64,000 nt of DNA from Luzula sylvatica (GCA_946800325.1 OX326957.1:60719070-60783069), one strand, 5' to 3'. Shown: positions 20,666-32,625, counted from the stretch's first letter. Notes: generated by a model not told the origin, from the sequence alone. A program made the numbers and translations.

Positions 20666-23600
20666 TTAATTCTTGAGAGATAACATACCTAGCTTTAGTC
20701 GTAGATCGGAGAAAGGAGCAAATGACAACGGTTTTGTGAAGATGTCGGCAATTTGATTTTGAGTCTCTATCCATTCGAGTTTGACATCGCCTTTTTCCAC
20801 GTGATCCCGAATGAAGTGGTGACGTATGTCGATATGCTTGGTTCGTGAATGGTGGACAGGGTTTTTCGAGATGCATATTGCGCTATTGTTGTCGCACAAT
20901 ATGGGGATTTTACGGAAGTTCAAACCGTAGTCTCCGAGGGTTTGGTTCAACCACAGTAATTGAGCACAGCAGCTTCCTGCGGCTACATACTCGGCTTCGG
21001 CCGTCGATAAGGCTACCGAGTGTTGTTTACGACTTGACCATGATACAAGTAAACCTCCCAAAAATTGGCATGTACCGCTCGTGCTTTTTCGATCAACTCG
21101 GGATCCGGCAAAATCCGCATCAGTGTATCCTACTAGGTTTAGGTTCCCACTATGCCCGTACCATATCCCAAGTTCAATTGTACCTTTTAAATAACGAAAT
21201 ATGCGTTTTACGGCCGTGTAATGTGATACCTTGGGGTTAGCTTGAAATCTAGCGCACAAGCATACGGCGAACATGATGTCGGGACGACTCGCCGTTAGAT
21301 AAAGAAGGCTCCCGATCATTCCTCTATAGGACGTAATGTCGAACGATTCGCCCTCTTCATCCGCATCCAATTTTGATTCCTTTGCCATTGGAGTGTCACT
21401 CGTTTTAGTTTGGTCCAACTCGAATCTCTTTAATAATTCGCGAGTGTACTTTGATTGGTTGACGAAAATTCCTTCACTTGATTGTGTGACTTGAAGACCC
21501 AAGAAGAATTTTAACTCTCCCATCATACTCATGGCAAATTCACTGTGCATAAGAATAGAGAATTCTTCGGCAAGAGCCGCATCACTTGATCCAAAAATAA
21601 TATCATCTACGTAAATTTGAACAAGTAAAATGGATACTCCCTTTTTACGTGTGAAGAGGGTGGTGTCGATTATACCTCTCACGAAACCATTTGAGGTGAG
21701 AAATGAGGATAGTCGATCGTACCATGCTCGTGGGGCTTGTTTCAATCCGTATAGGGCTTTTGAGAGTTTGCACACGTAATCGGGGAATTTAGGATCCTTA
21801 AATCCCGGTGGTTGCTCAACGTAGACTTCTTCTTCGATTTCACCATTGAGAAATGCACTCTTGACGTCCATTTGAAATAGTGTAAACCCCTCAATAGCGG
21901 CGTAAGCTAGGAGGAGTCGTATCGCTTCTAGACGAGCCACTGGAGCAAAGGTTTCTTCGAAATCGATCCCTTCTTGTTGTTTAAATCCTTGAGCGACGAG
22001 TCTCGCCTTGTTTCGTACCACGTTTCCGTGTTCATCAAGTTTATTTCGAAAGATCCATCGAGTTCCAATGATCGAACGATTCATGGGTTTTGGAACCAAC
22101 ATCCAAACTTGATTTCTTTAAAATTGTTCCAATTCTTCTTGCATTGCGATAATCCAATCTTCGTCTAGATTGGCTTCCTTGAAGGATTTTGGCTCGGTGT
22201 GAGAAAGATATGCGCAATGAGCTACGTAGTTGTGGACACGAGACCGAGTTCGTACACCTTCTCGGGGATCTCCAACAACGTTTGTGAGAGGATGGTGGGG
22301 TACTTCTCGGAGAACCTCAGGTATTTGGTAAGGAGTTTCACTCTCTTCTTCCTCTTCCTCCTGTTCTTCCTCTTCTGGAGGATCATTGTTTTCTCTCTGA
22401 GGTTCATCAAGAGTTATGTCGATGTGTTGATATTCCAGCTCGGCTTGTTTTCTCGGTGATTTAGCAATTGTTTCCGTGACTTCACCTACATTTAAGCTAC
22501 CTTTCTCGGCTTCTTTTTTAGTTTCATCAAAATGTACGTGAACGGATTCACATACGACTCGTGTTGATCGTATGTAAACTCGGTATGCTTTACTTGTACT
22601 TGAGTAACCGACAAATATTCCTTCAATGGATTTTGGATCGAGTTTGTCTCGATTACTCAATTCATCCAAGATATAGCATTTGCATCCAAATACTCTCATG
22701 TAAGAGACATTTGGATTTCCCCCATACCATAGCTCATATGGCGTCTTCTTCAAAATATGCCTTAAGCTAACCCTATTCACCACATGACATGCGGTGTTAG
22801 TGGCTTCGGCCCAAAGGTATTTTGGAGAAGGATGCTCACTTAGCATGGTACGGGCAAGTTCAATTAACGTTCGATTTTTACGTTCAACCACACCATTTTG
22901 TTGAGGTGTGCGAGGAGCGGAAAATTCGCGTATATATCCCTTTTTATGACAAAATTCATCAAATTTTGCATTTCGAAATTCACCTCCATTGTCACTTCGA
23001 ATGGTGACAATTGAGGTGCCTTTTTCATTTTCAACGAGAGTACAAAATTTGATGAAGTTGTCACACGTTTCACTTTTATGAAGTAAATAATGTATCCAGG
23101 TGAAACGTGAATAATCATCCACAATAACAAACATATACCTTTTATTACCTATGCTTGTAACGCTCATTGGTCCGCAAAGATCAAGATGGATGAGTTGAAG
23201 AGGTCGATTCGTGGTGACCATGTTCTTTGATTTGAACCCGGACGATCTCGTGTGCTTACCTTTTTCACACGCATCGCATAATCCTTCTAGTTCAAGTTTA
23301 TGTGAGGGAAGTCCTTTAACTAATTGCTTTTTGGACAACCTATGTATAGTTTTCATGCAAATGTGACCTAACCGTCTATGCCATAATCGAGATACTGATT
23401 CTGATACAGTGAGACAATGGATTCCCGGCACGAATGATTCGAAATCAAAGTAGTATAGATTTTCGTGTCGGGTTCCTTTGCATACCGTGGTATTGTCTTT
23501 CATTCGATCAATCAAGCATAAGAATTGATCGAATTTCACACAATATCCGGCATCACACAATTGGCTTATGCTAATTAAATTATGTTTAAGTCCAGTTACA

Positions 23601-23803
23601 AGATAGACATTCTCTAAAGTCCAATTTGAGGTACCTATAGAACCGATACCGATAATTTTACCTTTTTGATTTCCTCCGAAGGTAACTTCTCCTCCCTTGA
23701 ACGGTTCGAGAGATTTGAACATCTCTCGATCCCAAGTCATATGTCTAGAACAACCACTATCTAGACACCATTTTGATGACTTTGTTCTGGACGTTAGGCC
23801 CAT
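20666..23803 (-). CDS. Young Copia pol (protease, integrase, RT, RNase H), one nonsense codon
   Basis: One reading frame of about 1045 codons broken once, by TAA at 22118-22120. First part (23803-22118): protease [10 protein letters not shown]; integrase zinc finger HRRLGH...CDACEKGKH; catalytic core [16 protein letters not shown] and VVERKNRT (D, D, E). Second part (22102-20666): RT with [31 protein letters not shown] and the active site [12 protein letters not shown]; RNase H with [21 protein letters not shown] and ADIFTKPL. All catalytic residues are present. The stop falls between integrase and RT at the usual QF.RN..W block. So the copy is autonomous-looking but disabled, unless read through. 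Confidence 0.93.
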
Positions 23804-23934
23804 CTATAAGAAATTCATATTAGTTAAACCAAAAATTGAAATTGACTAATATGAATTCTTACTAACTATACTCCCCCTAAATATTTGGCTTATGGTATGG
23901 TATACTAGGGAGTATAGTGTCTCAAGTTAGGGTT

Positions 23935-25139
23935 TTACACCCTAGGGGGTCCTATACCGAAGGAGGTAGAGGAACCCATTGAGTGACGATCTTTACGCAT
24001 CCACATGACGTTTGGTGCCACTTTTGGATTGCGAAGATTACACCCGGTTGAGACATGACCGATTTTGCAACAAGAGTTACAGAATGCTACAGTGGGTTTG
24101 TTTATGGTTGATGAACTCTTCACAAAGTAATTAGAGAGTTGACTTGGATTACTTCTCTTAGGAGTTATCGATTTTGGCATTTGATAAAATTCATTTGATT
24201 GAAATTTGTTTGGTTTAAATCGATTTTGTTGAAATTGTTTTTGTGTGTTTGTGTAATGTTTGGGAGACCCTTTTTGATATGAAGCGTCGGTGTAGTTGGT
24301 CACTTCGTAGAAATACCCATTTGGTCCCCTTTTGAATAAACAATCGGTTCTTCCCAAATTGTTATGTTTAGGTGGTGAATTTTGTGTGAAATGATTGTTC
24401 CTATAATTATGATTAACACGTTTAGCTTGTTCCGTTTTCACATTTTTACCTTTGTTGTAGTCACGATACATGAAAGCATTTCCGTGACTACCCATTTATT
24501 GTTCTCCCATTTGGATTTTTGATTTTTAGATATGGAAAAATCGGGTTTATTACCGTTATTTTTCTTGTATCCTAAACCGGATTTGTCATTGGGCTTTTGT
24601 CCCATTAATGACGATTTCAAGATATCATCCAATGAAGGAGGACTCAATGCAATAGTTGCACAAGCCTTCTTCAAGGACTCATTTTCAACTTTACAATTTT
24701 GAAGTTCGACTTTTAAATGAGAAATCTCACATTTCAGGGTTTGACATTCACATTTTGAAAATCCTTTAAATTCATTTATTTGAGTTTTGTATGCCAAGAT
24801 GGATAGCTCAAGAGAAGCTACCTTATCCTTGAGAGCTTGTGTGGGGCTTTCAAGTTTACCCTCATTTAGTTGAGAGTTCCCTTCATCCCTAAGAAACTCG
24901 TCACAAGATTCGAGTTCTAATTTGGATGCGGGAGAAAATTCAGGTCTAGGTAACGATTTTATGCCAAATAAAGAGTTAGTACGTACCTCATAACTTTTGT
25001 CATGTGTCGAGCTTAGAGTGGGAGAGGAAGGTTCTGCGTCTACAACTATGGGCTGGTGGTGTGTCGAAGTTAGACCTCGTTCAATACGGAGAGAGTGAAT
25101 GGCTGCTTCCACCGCGCTCATGGGATTAAATTCAGCCAT
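23935..25139 (-). CDS. Young Copia gag, frameshifted, core domain apparently missing
   Basis: Two overlapping frames. 25139-24438 starts MAEFNPMSAVEAAIHSLRI and has a coiled coil (LELSILAYKTQINEFKG, LKCEISHLKVELQNCKVE). 24495-23935 continues in another frame (HGNAFMYRDYNKGKNV) and includes the zinc knuckle CNSCCKIGHVSTGCN. The frame change lies near 24490-24520. The usual Copia gag core (UBN2 type, with words like NY..W...M) is not seen between the start, about 55 bp from the PBS, and the coiled coil, so a deletion or an unusual gag is likely. Gag forms the virus-like particle that packages element RNA. Confidence 0.75.
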
Positions 25140-25194
25140 TAGATCGTAAGGTACAAGTTTATCCTTAATAAATTTAAGAGATGGTTAGTACCCT

Positions 25195-25206
25195 GCTCTG
25201 ATACCA
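25195..25206 (-). other. Primer binding site of young Copia
   Basis: TGGTATCAGAGC on the minus strand, complementary to the 3' end of initiator tRNA-Met, two bases from the 5' LTR. Confidence 0.92.
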
Positions 25207-25208
25207 AT

Positions 25209-26615
25209 TGTTGGTTAATTCTAACCTAGAGGGGGGTAAATTTGGCAATCTAGCTTACACTTAGTTTAGATTTAAACCTAATTTACGGTGCGGAATAAAT
25301 AATAATTTAGATGATAGAGATGATACCGTACAAACACTTTAACACAAGATGTTTGTTTACGAAGTTCGGTAGGTGGTTGCTTTGTAGCTTTAACTCACCC
25401 TTTACTCGCTTAATTGACCGACTCAATTATTTGCGAGTACCTACGTCTCCGGGAATGCCTTGTGTCTCTTTTTGGCTTTCGATTGAATTCCAACTCAACT
25501 CGATTATAAGGATTTGCCTAGATCGATTTACACGCTTCTATCGATCTATACCTAAGGCTCTTTACACTTTGTTGCACTAGCCTATTACACTTTTTCACTA
25601 ATCGAGCTACAACGTGATCGGTCACGTGAGTGGGATACGATTAGTGGAGAATATCGAAAGTAGATCAACGATCTAAAGAGGTTTCTCAAGCTATCAATGG
25701 ATATAGATAATCACAGCTTAGGGTTTCTCTCTTTTTAGGTTTGAATGTTTGAAAGTGAAGAAGTGAGAGAGAGAGACCCATGAAGGATTCTATTTATACT
25801 CTCTATAGAAATCCTTCAGAAAACTTGTAGTGCATTCGAACGCATAAAGTCCGTTCAGAACGCACTTGTAGTTTGCACTAGCCGTTTCAAAATAACGTGC
25901 AAGTACATCTTGGGTCCGTTCGAACGGACAATGTCCGTTCGTAACAGACTCAATTATACATAGCATTTTGCGTTCACAGGAACAAGAGTCCGTTCAACGC
26001 ACTGAAAAGTGGGTGAACGGATTCCAGGTTGTCCGTTCGAACGCACATGTGTGTTCGTTCGAACGCACACATCCCTGTTACATTTTTTCGTTCACAGGAA
26101 GGATTGTCCGTTCAACACACTCAGAAGGTGGGTGAACGGATTCTAATTGTCCGTTCGAACGGACATGATTGTTCGTTCGAATGCACACATCCCTGTGACA
26201 CGTTTGTTTCTAATCAAGGTTTAAAGTTTTGATATGTGGCAAGTCCGTTCTGAACGGACTTTGAGTTCGTTCAGAACGCACTTCCTGCTTGACTGAACTC
26301 TTTGTTATTTTGAACATGATTTTACTTGAGTTCTACTAGGTTTGTACCTATGGTTTATTTGTGGCGTATCCCACTCACGGAAGGCTTCAACATCTTGATT
26401 CTTGATGTATTCCAATGGCCTTCCTTGTGTTCTTCTTTTCTTGTTTATCTTGAGACTTCATGTCCTGATTCTTGATGTAATCCAATGAAATCCTCCTTAA
26501 CAAGTCCTCCTTCATCTTCGTATCGTACCTATGTTATCCTGCACTTTTCTGGATGTATACATTAGTAATGACAGTGTTTTGAAATAATCAAACTATCAGG
26601 AAATGTGAACCAACA
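25209..26615 (-). repeat. Young Copia 5' LTR
   Basis: 1407 bp; palindrome array about 25831-26282, then TATAAATAG at 25798-25790 on the minus strand. Differs from the 3' LTR at about 13 sites with no indel. Confidence 0.95.
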
Positions 26616-26620
26616 GTATG

Positions 26621-26906
26621 CATCCTGTTTCTCAAACTGGATTTGATATTCAGGAGTCATAGTACCCAACATGAGGCATGTGACATCATTCGAATCGTCC
26701 AAGAAGGTCGTATGTTCGAATACATCATCCTCGGTTGCTTTATCCCCTGGCACAGGAGGGAGAGGCGTCTCCAAGACATGTGCCTTTCCTTCCTGTTTCA
26801 GAACAAATCCCAGATTCCTCTGCCAGTCGAGAAAGTTCTTTCCGTTCATTCGTTCATTTTCCAAAATGAAACGCAAACTAAAGCGGTTGTTACTTGGTAA
26901 AGCCAT
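26621..26906 (-). pseudogene. Outer Copia gag, N-terminal part
   Basis: Begins MALPSNNRFSLRFILENERM and continues with GKNFLDWQRNLGFVLKQEGK and DVTCLMLGTMTPEYQIQF, the UBN2-type Copia gag core. It is cut at EKQDAY by the nested element; the next residues (EIMEQLREMF) resume at about 16610. The start was taken at the MALP methionine, which fits related gags. Confidence 0.9.
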
Positions 26907-28298
26907 GAATTCTACAATTTTGAAAAACAATGTAATTAATAACGTGGTCTTTCATATATTAAAATTCATTTTAAACAACTTGAAATACCCATTATTTTAT
27001 CATTTCAAATAGCCCCCACTATTGAAACGGAGATTTGATACCTTAAATCTCATAATGGACAAGATCTCTATTTAACGTATTTCTAAGGTGACTATGGCCA
27101 ACCACTCAGAAAATACGTCACGTCGGGTAGGACGGTGTCCAATCATCTCCAAGACTATTCTTGCTTTATTCGTGAGGTCCGATATTGAGTCCAACTCAAA
27201 ACCAGAGTGTGTGTACCTCACTCCTTGCCCCAAATCCTAGCCTAGCTAGCGAATTGGTCAAGTCCAAACCACAAATGGAGTATCATTCAATCAGCGAATT
27301 GACATGCCAGACTATGGCCATGCAACACGTCAACTCCTAATCAATGCATGCCTTCCTTGCTACGCACGTGTAAATCTGTGCCAGACTATGGCCATGCAAC
27401 ACAAATAAACAAACACTAGTCTTGAAGGTTCCACTTTGGGTGGCAAATAACTTGATAATTTCGTGGGAGGATTTTTCTTTTTAATAAAATTCATTTATTT
27501 TATTCATTCACAAAAACAAATAAAATATTTCGGTATAGCATATTGGCCTTTTAGTTTTATGAGCAATCATAAAACCCTAAATTCCCGACCCTAAAACCCA
27601 AGATGATCCCTTGCTTTTCTTGAAGATCCAATCTTCGTGTCGTGTCGTCTTGCCTTGAAGGTCTCTCTTCAAAACTAAACTTATTTTATTTTATTACAAC
27701 TTTGGAAGACTCACCGGTCCCCACATAATTAAATAAAATACAATTTGGAAAGTTCACCGGCCCCTACACAACACACATACAAGCATTCACAGACAATCAT
27801 CCCCGTTTTAGGCTATATGCTATACCGAATCGAATTTATAAATTAGAAATTTTAAATTATTGGGCATTTTTGACAGAAAAAAAAATTTGGTTGTCCAGAA
27901 TTTTGTTCGTTCGAACGCAAATCCAAGTTCGTTCGAACGCACGACAGAAAAAATTTCACCTCAGGTTCGTTCGAACGCAACTCCAAGTTCGTTCGAACTA
28001 ACCCTAGGTTTCGTTCAGTCCGTTCGAACGAACCCTAGGTTCGTTCGAACGAACGTTAATCTGTCAATTTTCTGAAAACCTGATTTCTTTGTCGTTTTGT
28101 TCCGAAAATCGAATTTTCAACAGATCCTATCTGTTTAACACTTTAATAACATCAAATATCCAATAATTGATTTATTAAAGGTCTTCCTATCATATATATT
28201 TGCTCAATTTTGTGTAATTTTGCAATTTAGCACAAAAATTCTAAAATTTCCTAAATTCGAACCAAAACATCGATTTTCGATGGTTTTAACGAGCGATT
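26907..28298 (-). other. 5' leader of outer Copia
   Basis: Long untranslated leader between PBS and gag. It carries two copies of TGCCAGACTATGGCCATGC (about 27306 and 27380) and a palindrome array at 27904-28055. No convincing ORF. Confidence 0.65.
27904..28055. repeat. Palindrome array (TCGA core) in outer Copia leader
   Basis: Six or seven units such as GTTCGTTCGAACGCAA, GTCCGTTCGAACGAAC and GTTCGTTCGAACGAAC, downstream of the transcription start rather than in the LTR promoter. Confidence 0.88.
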
Positions 28299-28310
28299 GC
28301 TCTGATACCA
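28299..28310 (-). other. Primer binding site of outer Copia
   Basis: TGGTATCAGAGC on the minus strand, one base from the 5' LTR; initiator tRNA-Met type. Confidence 0.92.
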
Positions 28311-28311
28311 C

Positions 28312-28924
28312 TGTAGGGTTACGCACACGTTTATCAAAGTGTGCAGCGGAATTAGTTTCACATGCGTAACCTAATTCTACCGGAATCACGCTCGAAAACC
28401 ATCCAAAAAGGAAGAGTTGGATAAATTACCTCGTACAAGTTAGTACATGTGGACCCCTTCTCCAAATTCGTGAACCTTCTCCAAGGAGTGGTCGTGCAAT
28501 CCCTCTACTCGTGTCCACCTCGATTTCGACCGATCGGAATCGCCAACGTCGTTCTAGTCGCCGTCACGATCGATTCTCTCAAGATCTTTGCTCCAATCTC
28601 CCTCTCAATCTCTCTAGATCTAATCTAAAATTCTGTGGAAGAAGGAGAGAGAAACGGCGGCTCAAAACCCTAAAACTCGAATTAGCTTAGGTTAAACGAA
28701 ATCAGAATTCTATATATATAGGAATTAAGTCAGTTCGAACGCACATAAATTGTTCGTTCGAACGCACTTAAGTAGTTCGTTCGAACTAACCCAAATATGA
28801 CTGTCACGAATAAGTCCGTTCGAACGCACTCATATAGTTCGTTCGAACGAACCTAATTCTGACTGCAGAATTGCCTATTTATATAAATTTTTCCAAGTTA
28901 ATTCGTAAGCCATATTTTCTTTCA
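28312..28924 (-). repeat. Outer Copia 5' LTR
   Basis: 613 bp, 19 bp shorter than its partner because one palindrome unit is missing. Array at about 28731-28853; TATA (TATATATATA) at 28711-28720 lies downstream of it on the minus strand. Shows the empty hAT site CCAAGGAG at about 28480-28487. Confidence 0.93.
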
Positions 28925-28929
28925 AAATC

Positions 28930-29487
28930 TTGATTTTAATTCCTAGATCTAATGAGGCAAATGTTGTGACTGCAATTCCATTACCCTTTCCAACCGCCAA
29001 AAACAAATCTGATCTTCTTCTTCCCTTGAACTCTTGTCTTCACTTCTCGTCTCTTCTCTAGCTCTCTACTAGATCCTTTTACGCAACCATCATCTTCAAC
29101 TTAGACCAATCCTCTTCTTCCTTCCTGTCAATCAAGCTCGCCATATCCATGTTCACTTGATATGTGAATGAATCGAGTTCTATTACCAATAGCCCTTTCG
29201 TAGAGTTCCCAATCCGTCAATATTAGATCAATTACTTGCCAAGGTCTGAGATTCGATTCAGAAAATATTCTTCTACAACGTTCACACCAAACCGCAAACA
29301 AGAAGATACTTATCAGTTGCTTGTGCAATTTTTATGCATGGTTGTTGTGATTGAGTATAGTTTCTCATGGTGTCTTCATTTCTTTTTTTTGTATTTTTTA
29401 TAATATATGTCGTTTAAATTTTTTTTATTTGCGATATTTTCGATGTTGTTATGAAAAATCATGCATTAACAAAAGAACAAAACATTC
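28930..29487. other. Host flank with possible LINE scrap
   Basis: A minus-strand frame at 29128-29328 (FLFAVWCERCRRIFSE, then LRPWQVIDLILTDWELY) resembles the tail of plant LINE proteins after the zinc-binding region. Weak evidence. The rest is pyrimidine-rich spacer with no feature. Confidence 0.35.
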
Positions 29488-29495
29488 ATAATAAG

Positions 29496-30183
29496 TAGGG
29501 TTGTTAACAAACTGAACTCGAACGAACCAAACCATGTTCAAGTTCGGTTCGAAACATATCGAACATTGTTCGGTTCGGTTCGAAAACTTATCGAACATTA
29601 TTCGGTTTGGTTCGTTAATATTTCGAACAGTTCGGTTCGTTCGATATTTGTTCGAACACTTACAAAAATTCATATTTAATTTATTTTCTTTATATTTTAT
29701 TAATAAAAAATATCAAATTAATTTTTTAAAAAAAATTAATAAAAAACAAACTAAAAATTTAACTCTTTAATATCAAAAAATAAAATTATATTTATAATCC
29801 ACACAAAGTATAGATCTAACTAAAATAAAACCTGAACTAATAAAGAAAATAAATGTATACAAAAATATACCAAAAAAAATTCTATCACTGAAAAAGACAT
29901 AAAATTATTTGAACTCATTTTTTATATGTGTGTTTAACTTGAGCTTTAATTTATAATGATTAATTTGAGTATGGACACTAAATTATATTAATTAAAAAAT
30001 ATAATAATCGAACATTCGAACGAACCAAACGAACACATTCAAGTTCGAGTTTAGTTCGTTAGTTATCGAACAATGCCCGGTTCGGTTCGATAATAATTCG
30101 AACGGTTATCGGACGAACAATTAACAAACAAACTCGAATCAAACTCAAACGAACATCGAATTTCGAACAAACTCACATCCCTA
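29496..30183. mobile_element. hAT element, TSD ataataag
   Basis: Starts TAGGGTTGTTAACAAAC and ends ACAAACTCACATCCCTA, an imperfect terminal inverted repeat. It is flanked by the perfect 8-bp duplication ATAATAAG at 29488-29495 and 30184-30191. Subterminal regions carry many GGTTCGAA / TTCGAAC words in both orientations. No transposase. Confidence 0.88.
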
Positions 30184-31491
30184 ATAATAAGTCTCTCTCG
30201 CCATCGCTCTCGTTCTATGGCCATAATCTCGCTCTCCTTCTTCGTCTATCTTGGCATCGCCTGCAGTTATCTCCGTGTATGAAATCACCTCCACCATCGC
30301 TATTATTTGTCTGCTTAGGTTTAGCCGCCAAAAAATGAAGAGAGAAAAATAGAGTTGGGTGTGGAAATTTTATAAAAAAACCCCTAACTTTTTTTGATAT
30401 TCTAAAAAAATACCTATCTTTTTGGAAACTCCAAAAAATCAGCCCTACAAAACTATTATTTTCAAATATCCCTATATGGGGTTAAAACTAACCATGAACA
30501 ATATTAATATTTTTTTACCAAAATACCCTTCTATTTTCATATGTAGTAATTACAAAAATATTATTGTTAATTTTAAGAAAATTCATAAACACTTTTTAAC
30601 ATGGTGTGATTTCAAAAAATAAAATAAAATCATTACATGTTGTGTTTATATAATTTTAATATTTCATTTGTTATTCAAGTAAAACTAACATCATACAATA
30701 ATAAAATAAAGAACATAAATATTAGTTTTTATTTTCATTGTCATTTTATGAATTTTTTAGTACTTTCATGATATTTTTCTTTTTTAAATATTTGCTAGGT
30801 GTTCTTTTAATATTATTGTTTATATAAATATTGTTGGGTATCGATGTCGCTACCGAGCCCCGCGCAGCGGATTGAGAGGTCCAGTCTGACCGATCCCGAA
30901 GACCACGTCGTCGATCCGAGGGCACGAATCATAATCTACATGCAACTACATATACATAACTATTATATATAGAGAAATCATACCGCGTGAAATTGATCAC
31001 GAAGATGGGTTGACCGCGTAGTTGTTGTCTTTACTTCGATCCTGATAACACGCTCGTCCCACGCCCGCACGATTAGACACCGCCGATGAAGCGTCGATTT
31101 GTCGTATACAAACGGATTATCTCCGGTTCGTCTCCGACATTGCTCTCGATCGATCTCCACAAAAGGTTTCAGATGAAACCTCTCTACTCGTATCCACCGC
31201 GAGCTTCATCTCTCGGTTACGCACGAATTTCCCAAAAATTCATCGTAAGCTTTCTCAAGATTCAATCTCTCTAATGGAATTTTCTCTCTTCTCTAACTTG
31301 TCCAACAAGCTCCAAACTTTCTGTAGAAAAAAATGACCAGAAGAATAGAGAGAGAGTCGTGATCTTATAATCAGGGCACCATTAATTGAGAATTTAATGA
31401 GTATCTTAAGAAAATCTGCCAATCGAGAATTTGGATTACAGTCCGTCATGACGCACCAAATGGTCCGTCACGACGGACGTATCACGAGTAC

Positions 31492-32393
31492 TGTTGGGTA
31501 TCGGCGTCACTACCGAGGATTGTGAGGGCCCAGTCCGACCCGATCCCGAGGACCACGTCGTCGATTTCATGATATGAATAATAATCCCTACACGCAACTA
31601 CTAATATATAACTATTATATATATATAGTGTCGTACCACGTGAAATTGATCACGGAGAAGGGTTGACACGCGCTTGTAGTTGCTCTTCTTGCTCCCGTTC
31701 TTCGGCAACACGTGCGTCTCACGCCCGCACGATTCGACTCCGTTGATGAAGCTTTGACTTGTCGTATACAACCGGAATCGTTCCGGTTAAGCTTCGAACT
31801 TGTCCGTTCTTGCTCTTCTTGGATCACAATGAAAGATCTCAACTGAGATCTCTCTACTCGTATCCACCTTGAGTTCGCGCCTTTCGGTTACAAATAAATC
31901 CTCCTAGTATATTCACGCATAAACTTGCTTGAATATAAATTTGAGAACTTTTCTCCTAATTCTCTCTCTTTCTCTATCGGTTTTTCTTGAGGATGAAGAT
32001 GAAGAAAAAACACCAAAATTATGTATATTATCTCTCTTCCGGATCTGAGAATTAATACCATTAATCTCAGATCATATCATTAATTACAGAACAAATTAAT
32101 TTGGAGATAAAAACTGCCAACACAGAATTCGAAACATAGTCCGTTCGAACGCACCTTACGGTTCGTTCGAACGAACTAGCCTCTGTTAATGTGTTCCAGT
32201 TCTACATAGATGCGTTCGAACTGAATAACCCATTCGTTCGAACGTATCATTGTGCGTTCGAACGAACCATCTTTGTATGTTCGAACGAACCATCTCCTGG
32301 TTCCTGAGTTTACCCAATCTCATTGTGAACTCAACCATTTCATCATCCTTATTTGTACGTTCTTCTAGTTGATCTAAAACTGTATTTCCTTCA
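31492..32393. mobile_element. Solo LTR B (same family), nested in LTR A
   Basis: Starts TGTTGGGTATCGGCG, ends TGTATTTCCTTCA, flanked by AGTAC (31487-31491) and AATAC (32394-32398), a duplication with one mismatch. About 902 bp. Same start, GACCACGTCGTCGAT block and end as LTR A, but its palindrome array has TCGA cores (about 32128-32290) instead of CATG. Confidence 0.85.
32128..32290. repeat. Palindrome array (TCGA core) in LTR B
   Basis: Five units, for example GTCCGTTCGAACGCAC, GGTTCGTTCGAACGAAC and GTGCGTTCGAACGAAC. Confidence 0.88.
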
Positions 32394-32417
32394 AATACTG
32401 ATATAGCCGTTACTCTT

Positions 32418-32625
32418 ATGCTCCGTCAGGACGGACAAACTTGTCCGTCGTGACGCAGCTCCGTCATGACGGACAACCAGTTCGTCACGATGCTATACTC
32501 AAAGATTGGTGCACATAAATCTTTTTTGGTCCGACACGATGGACAATGTATATTCTATTAATTATGTTAGGAAACCCCTTTGGTCCGTCACGACGGACCA
32601 ACTAGTCCGTCATGACGAAATATGT
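32418..32625. repeat. Palindrome array (CATG core) in LTR A
   Basis: Units such as CTCCGTCATGACGGAC, GTCCGTCACGACGGAC and GTCCGTCATGACGAAA, some with CACG or CGTG in the centre, as expected from C-to-T change at CG sites. The first units lie at 31439-31480, before LTR B. Confidence 0.88.

Larger units (their letters stand above)
16616..26615 (-). mobile_element. Young 10-kb Copia (Sirevirus-like) element, TSD gtatg
   Basis: Exactly 10,000 bp between duplications GTATG at 16611-16615 and 26616-26620, inserted in gag of the outer Copia. The two LTRs are each 1407 bp and differ at about 13 positions (about 0.9%), so insertion is recent. Order on the minus strand: LTR, PBS, gag with coiled coil and zinc knuckle, pol (protease, integrase, RT, RNase H), a palindrome array, a third ORF, polypurine tract, LTR. 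An extra ORF after pol and the pol wording fit the Sirevirus branch of Copia. Lesions: a frame change in gag and one nonsense codon in pol. Confidence 0.93.
11733..28924 (-). mobile_element. Old Copia LTR retrotransposon (outer element), TSD aaatc
   Basis: LTRs at 11733-13045 and 28312-28924 begin TGTAGGG and end TTTCA in window orientation. They are flanked by the 5-bp duplication AAATC at 11728-11732 and 28925-28929. A PBS next to the high-coordinate LTR and a polypurine tract next to the low one fix the orientation as minus. Apart from the hAT insertion and one 19-bp indel, I count about 16 substitutions in about 610 bp (about 2.6%) between LTRs, so it is clearly older than the element nested in its gag. 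Coding parts are all broken: gag split by the nested element, reverse transcriptase missing, RNase H left as a scrap. Confidence 0.93.

Noticed and set aside
20845..21240. Plus-strand open frames across pol (also 22199-22459 and 18659-19036)
   Set aside because: Shadows of the minus-strand pol and third ORF, with no family resemblance.
12831..28853. TTCGAA palindromes as heat-shock elements (as in heat-activated Copia elements)
   Set aside because: Heat-shock elements need TTC and GAA separated by two bases; here they abut or are one base apart.
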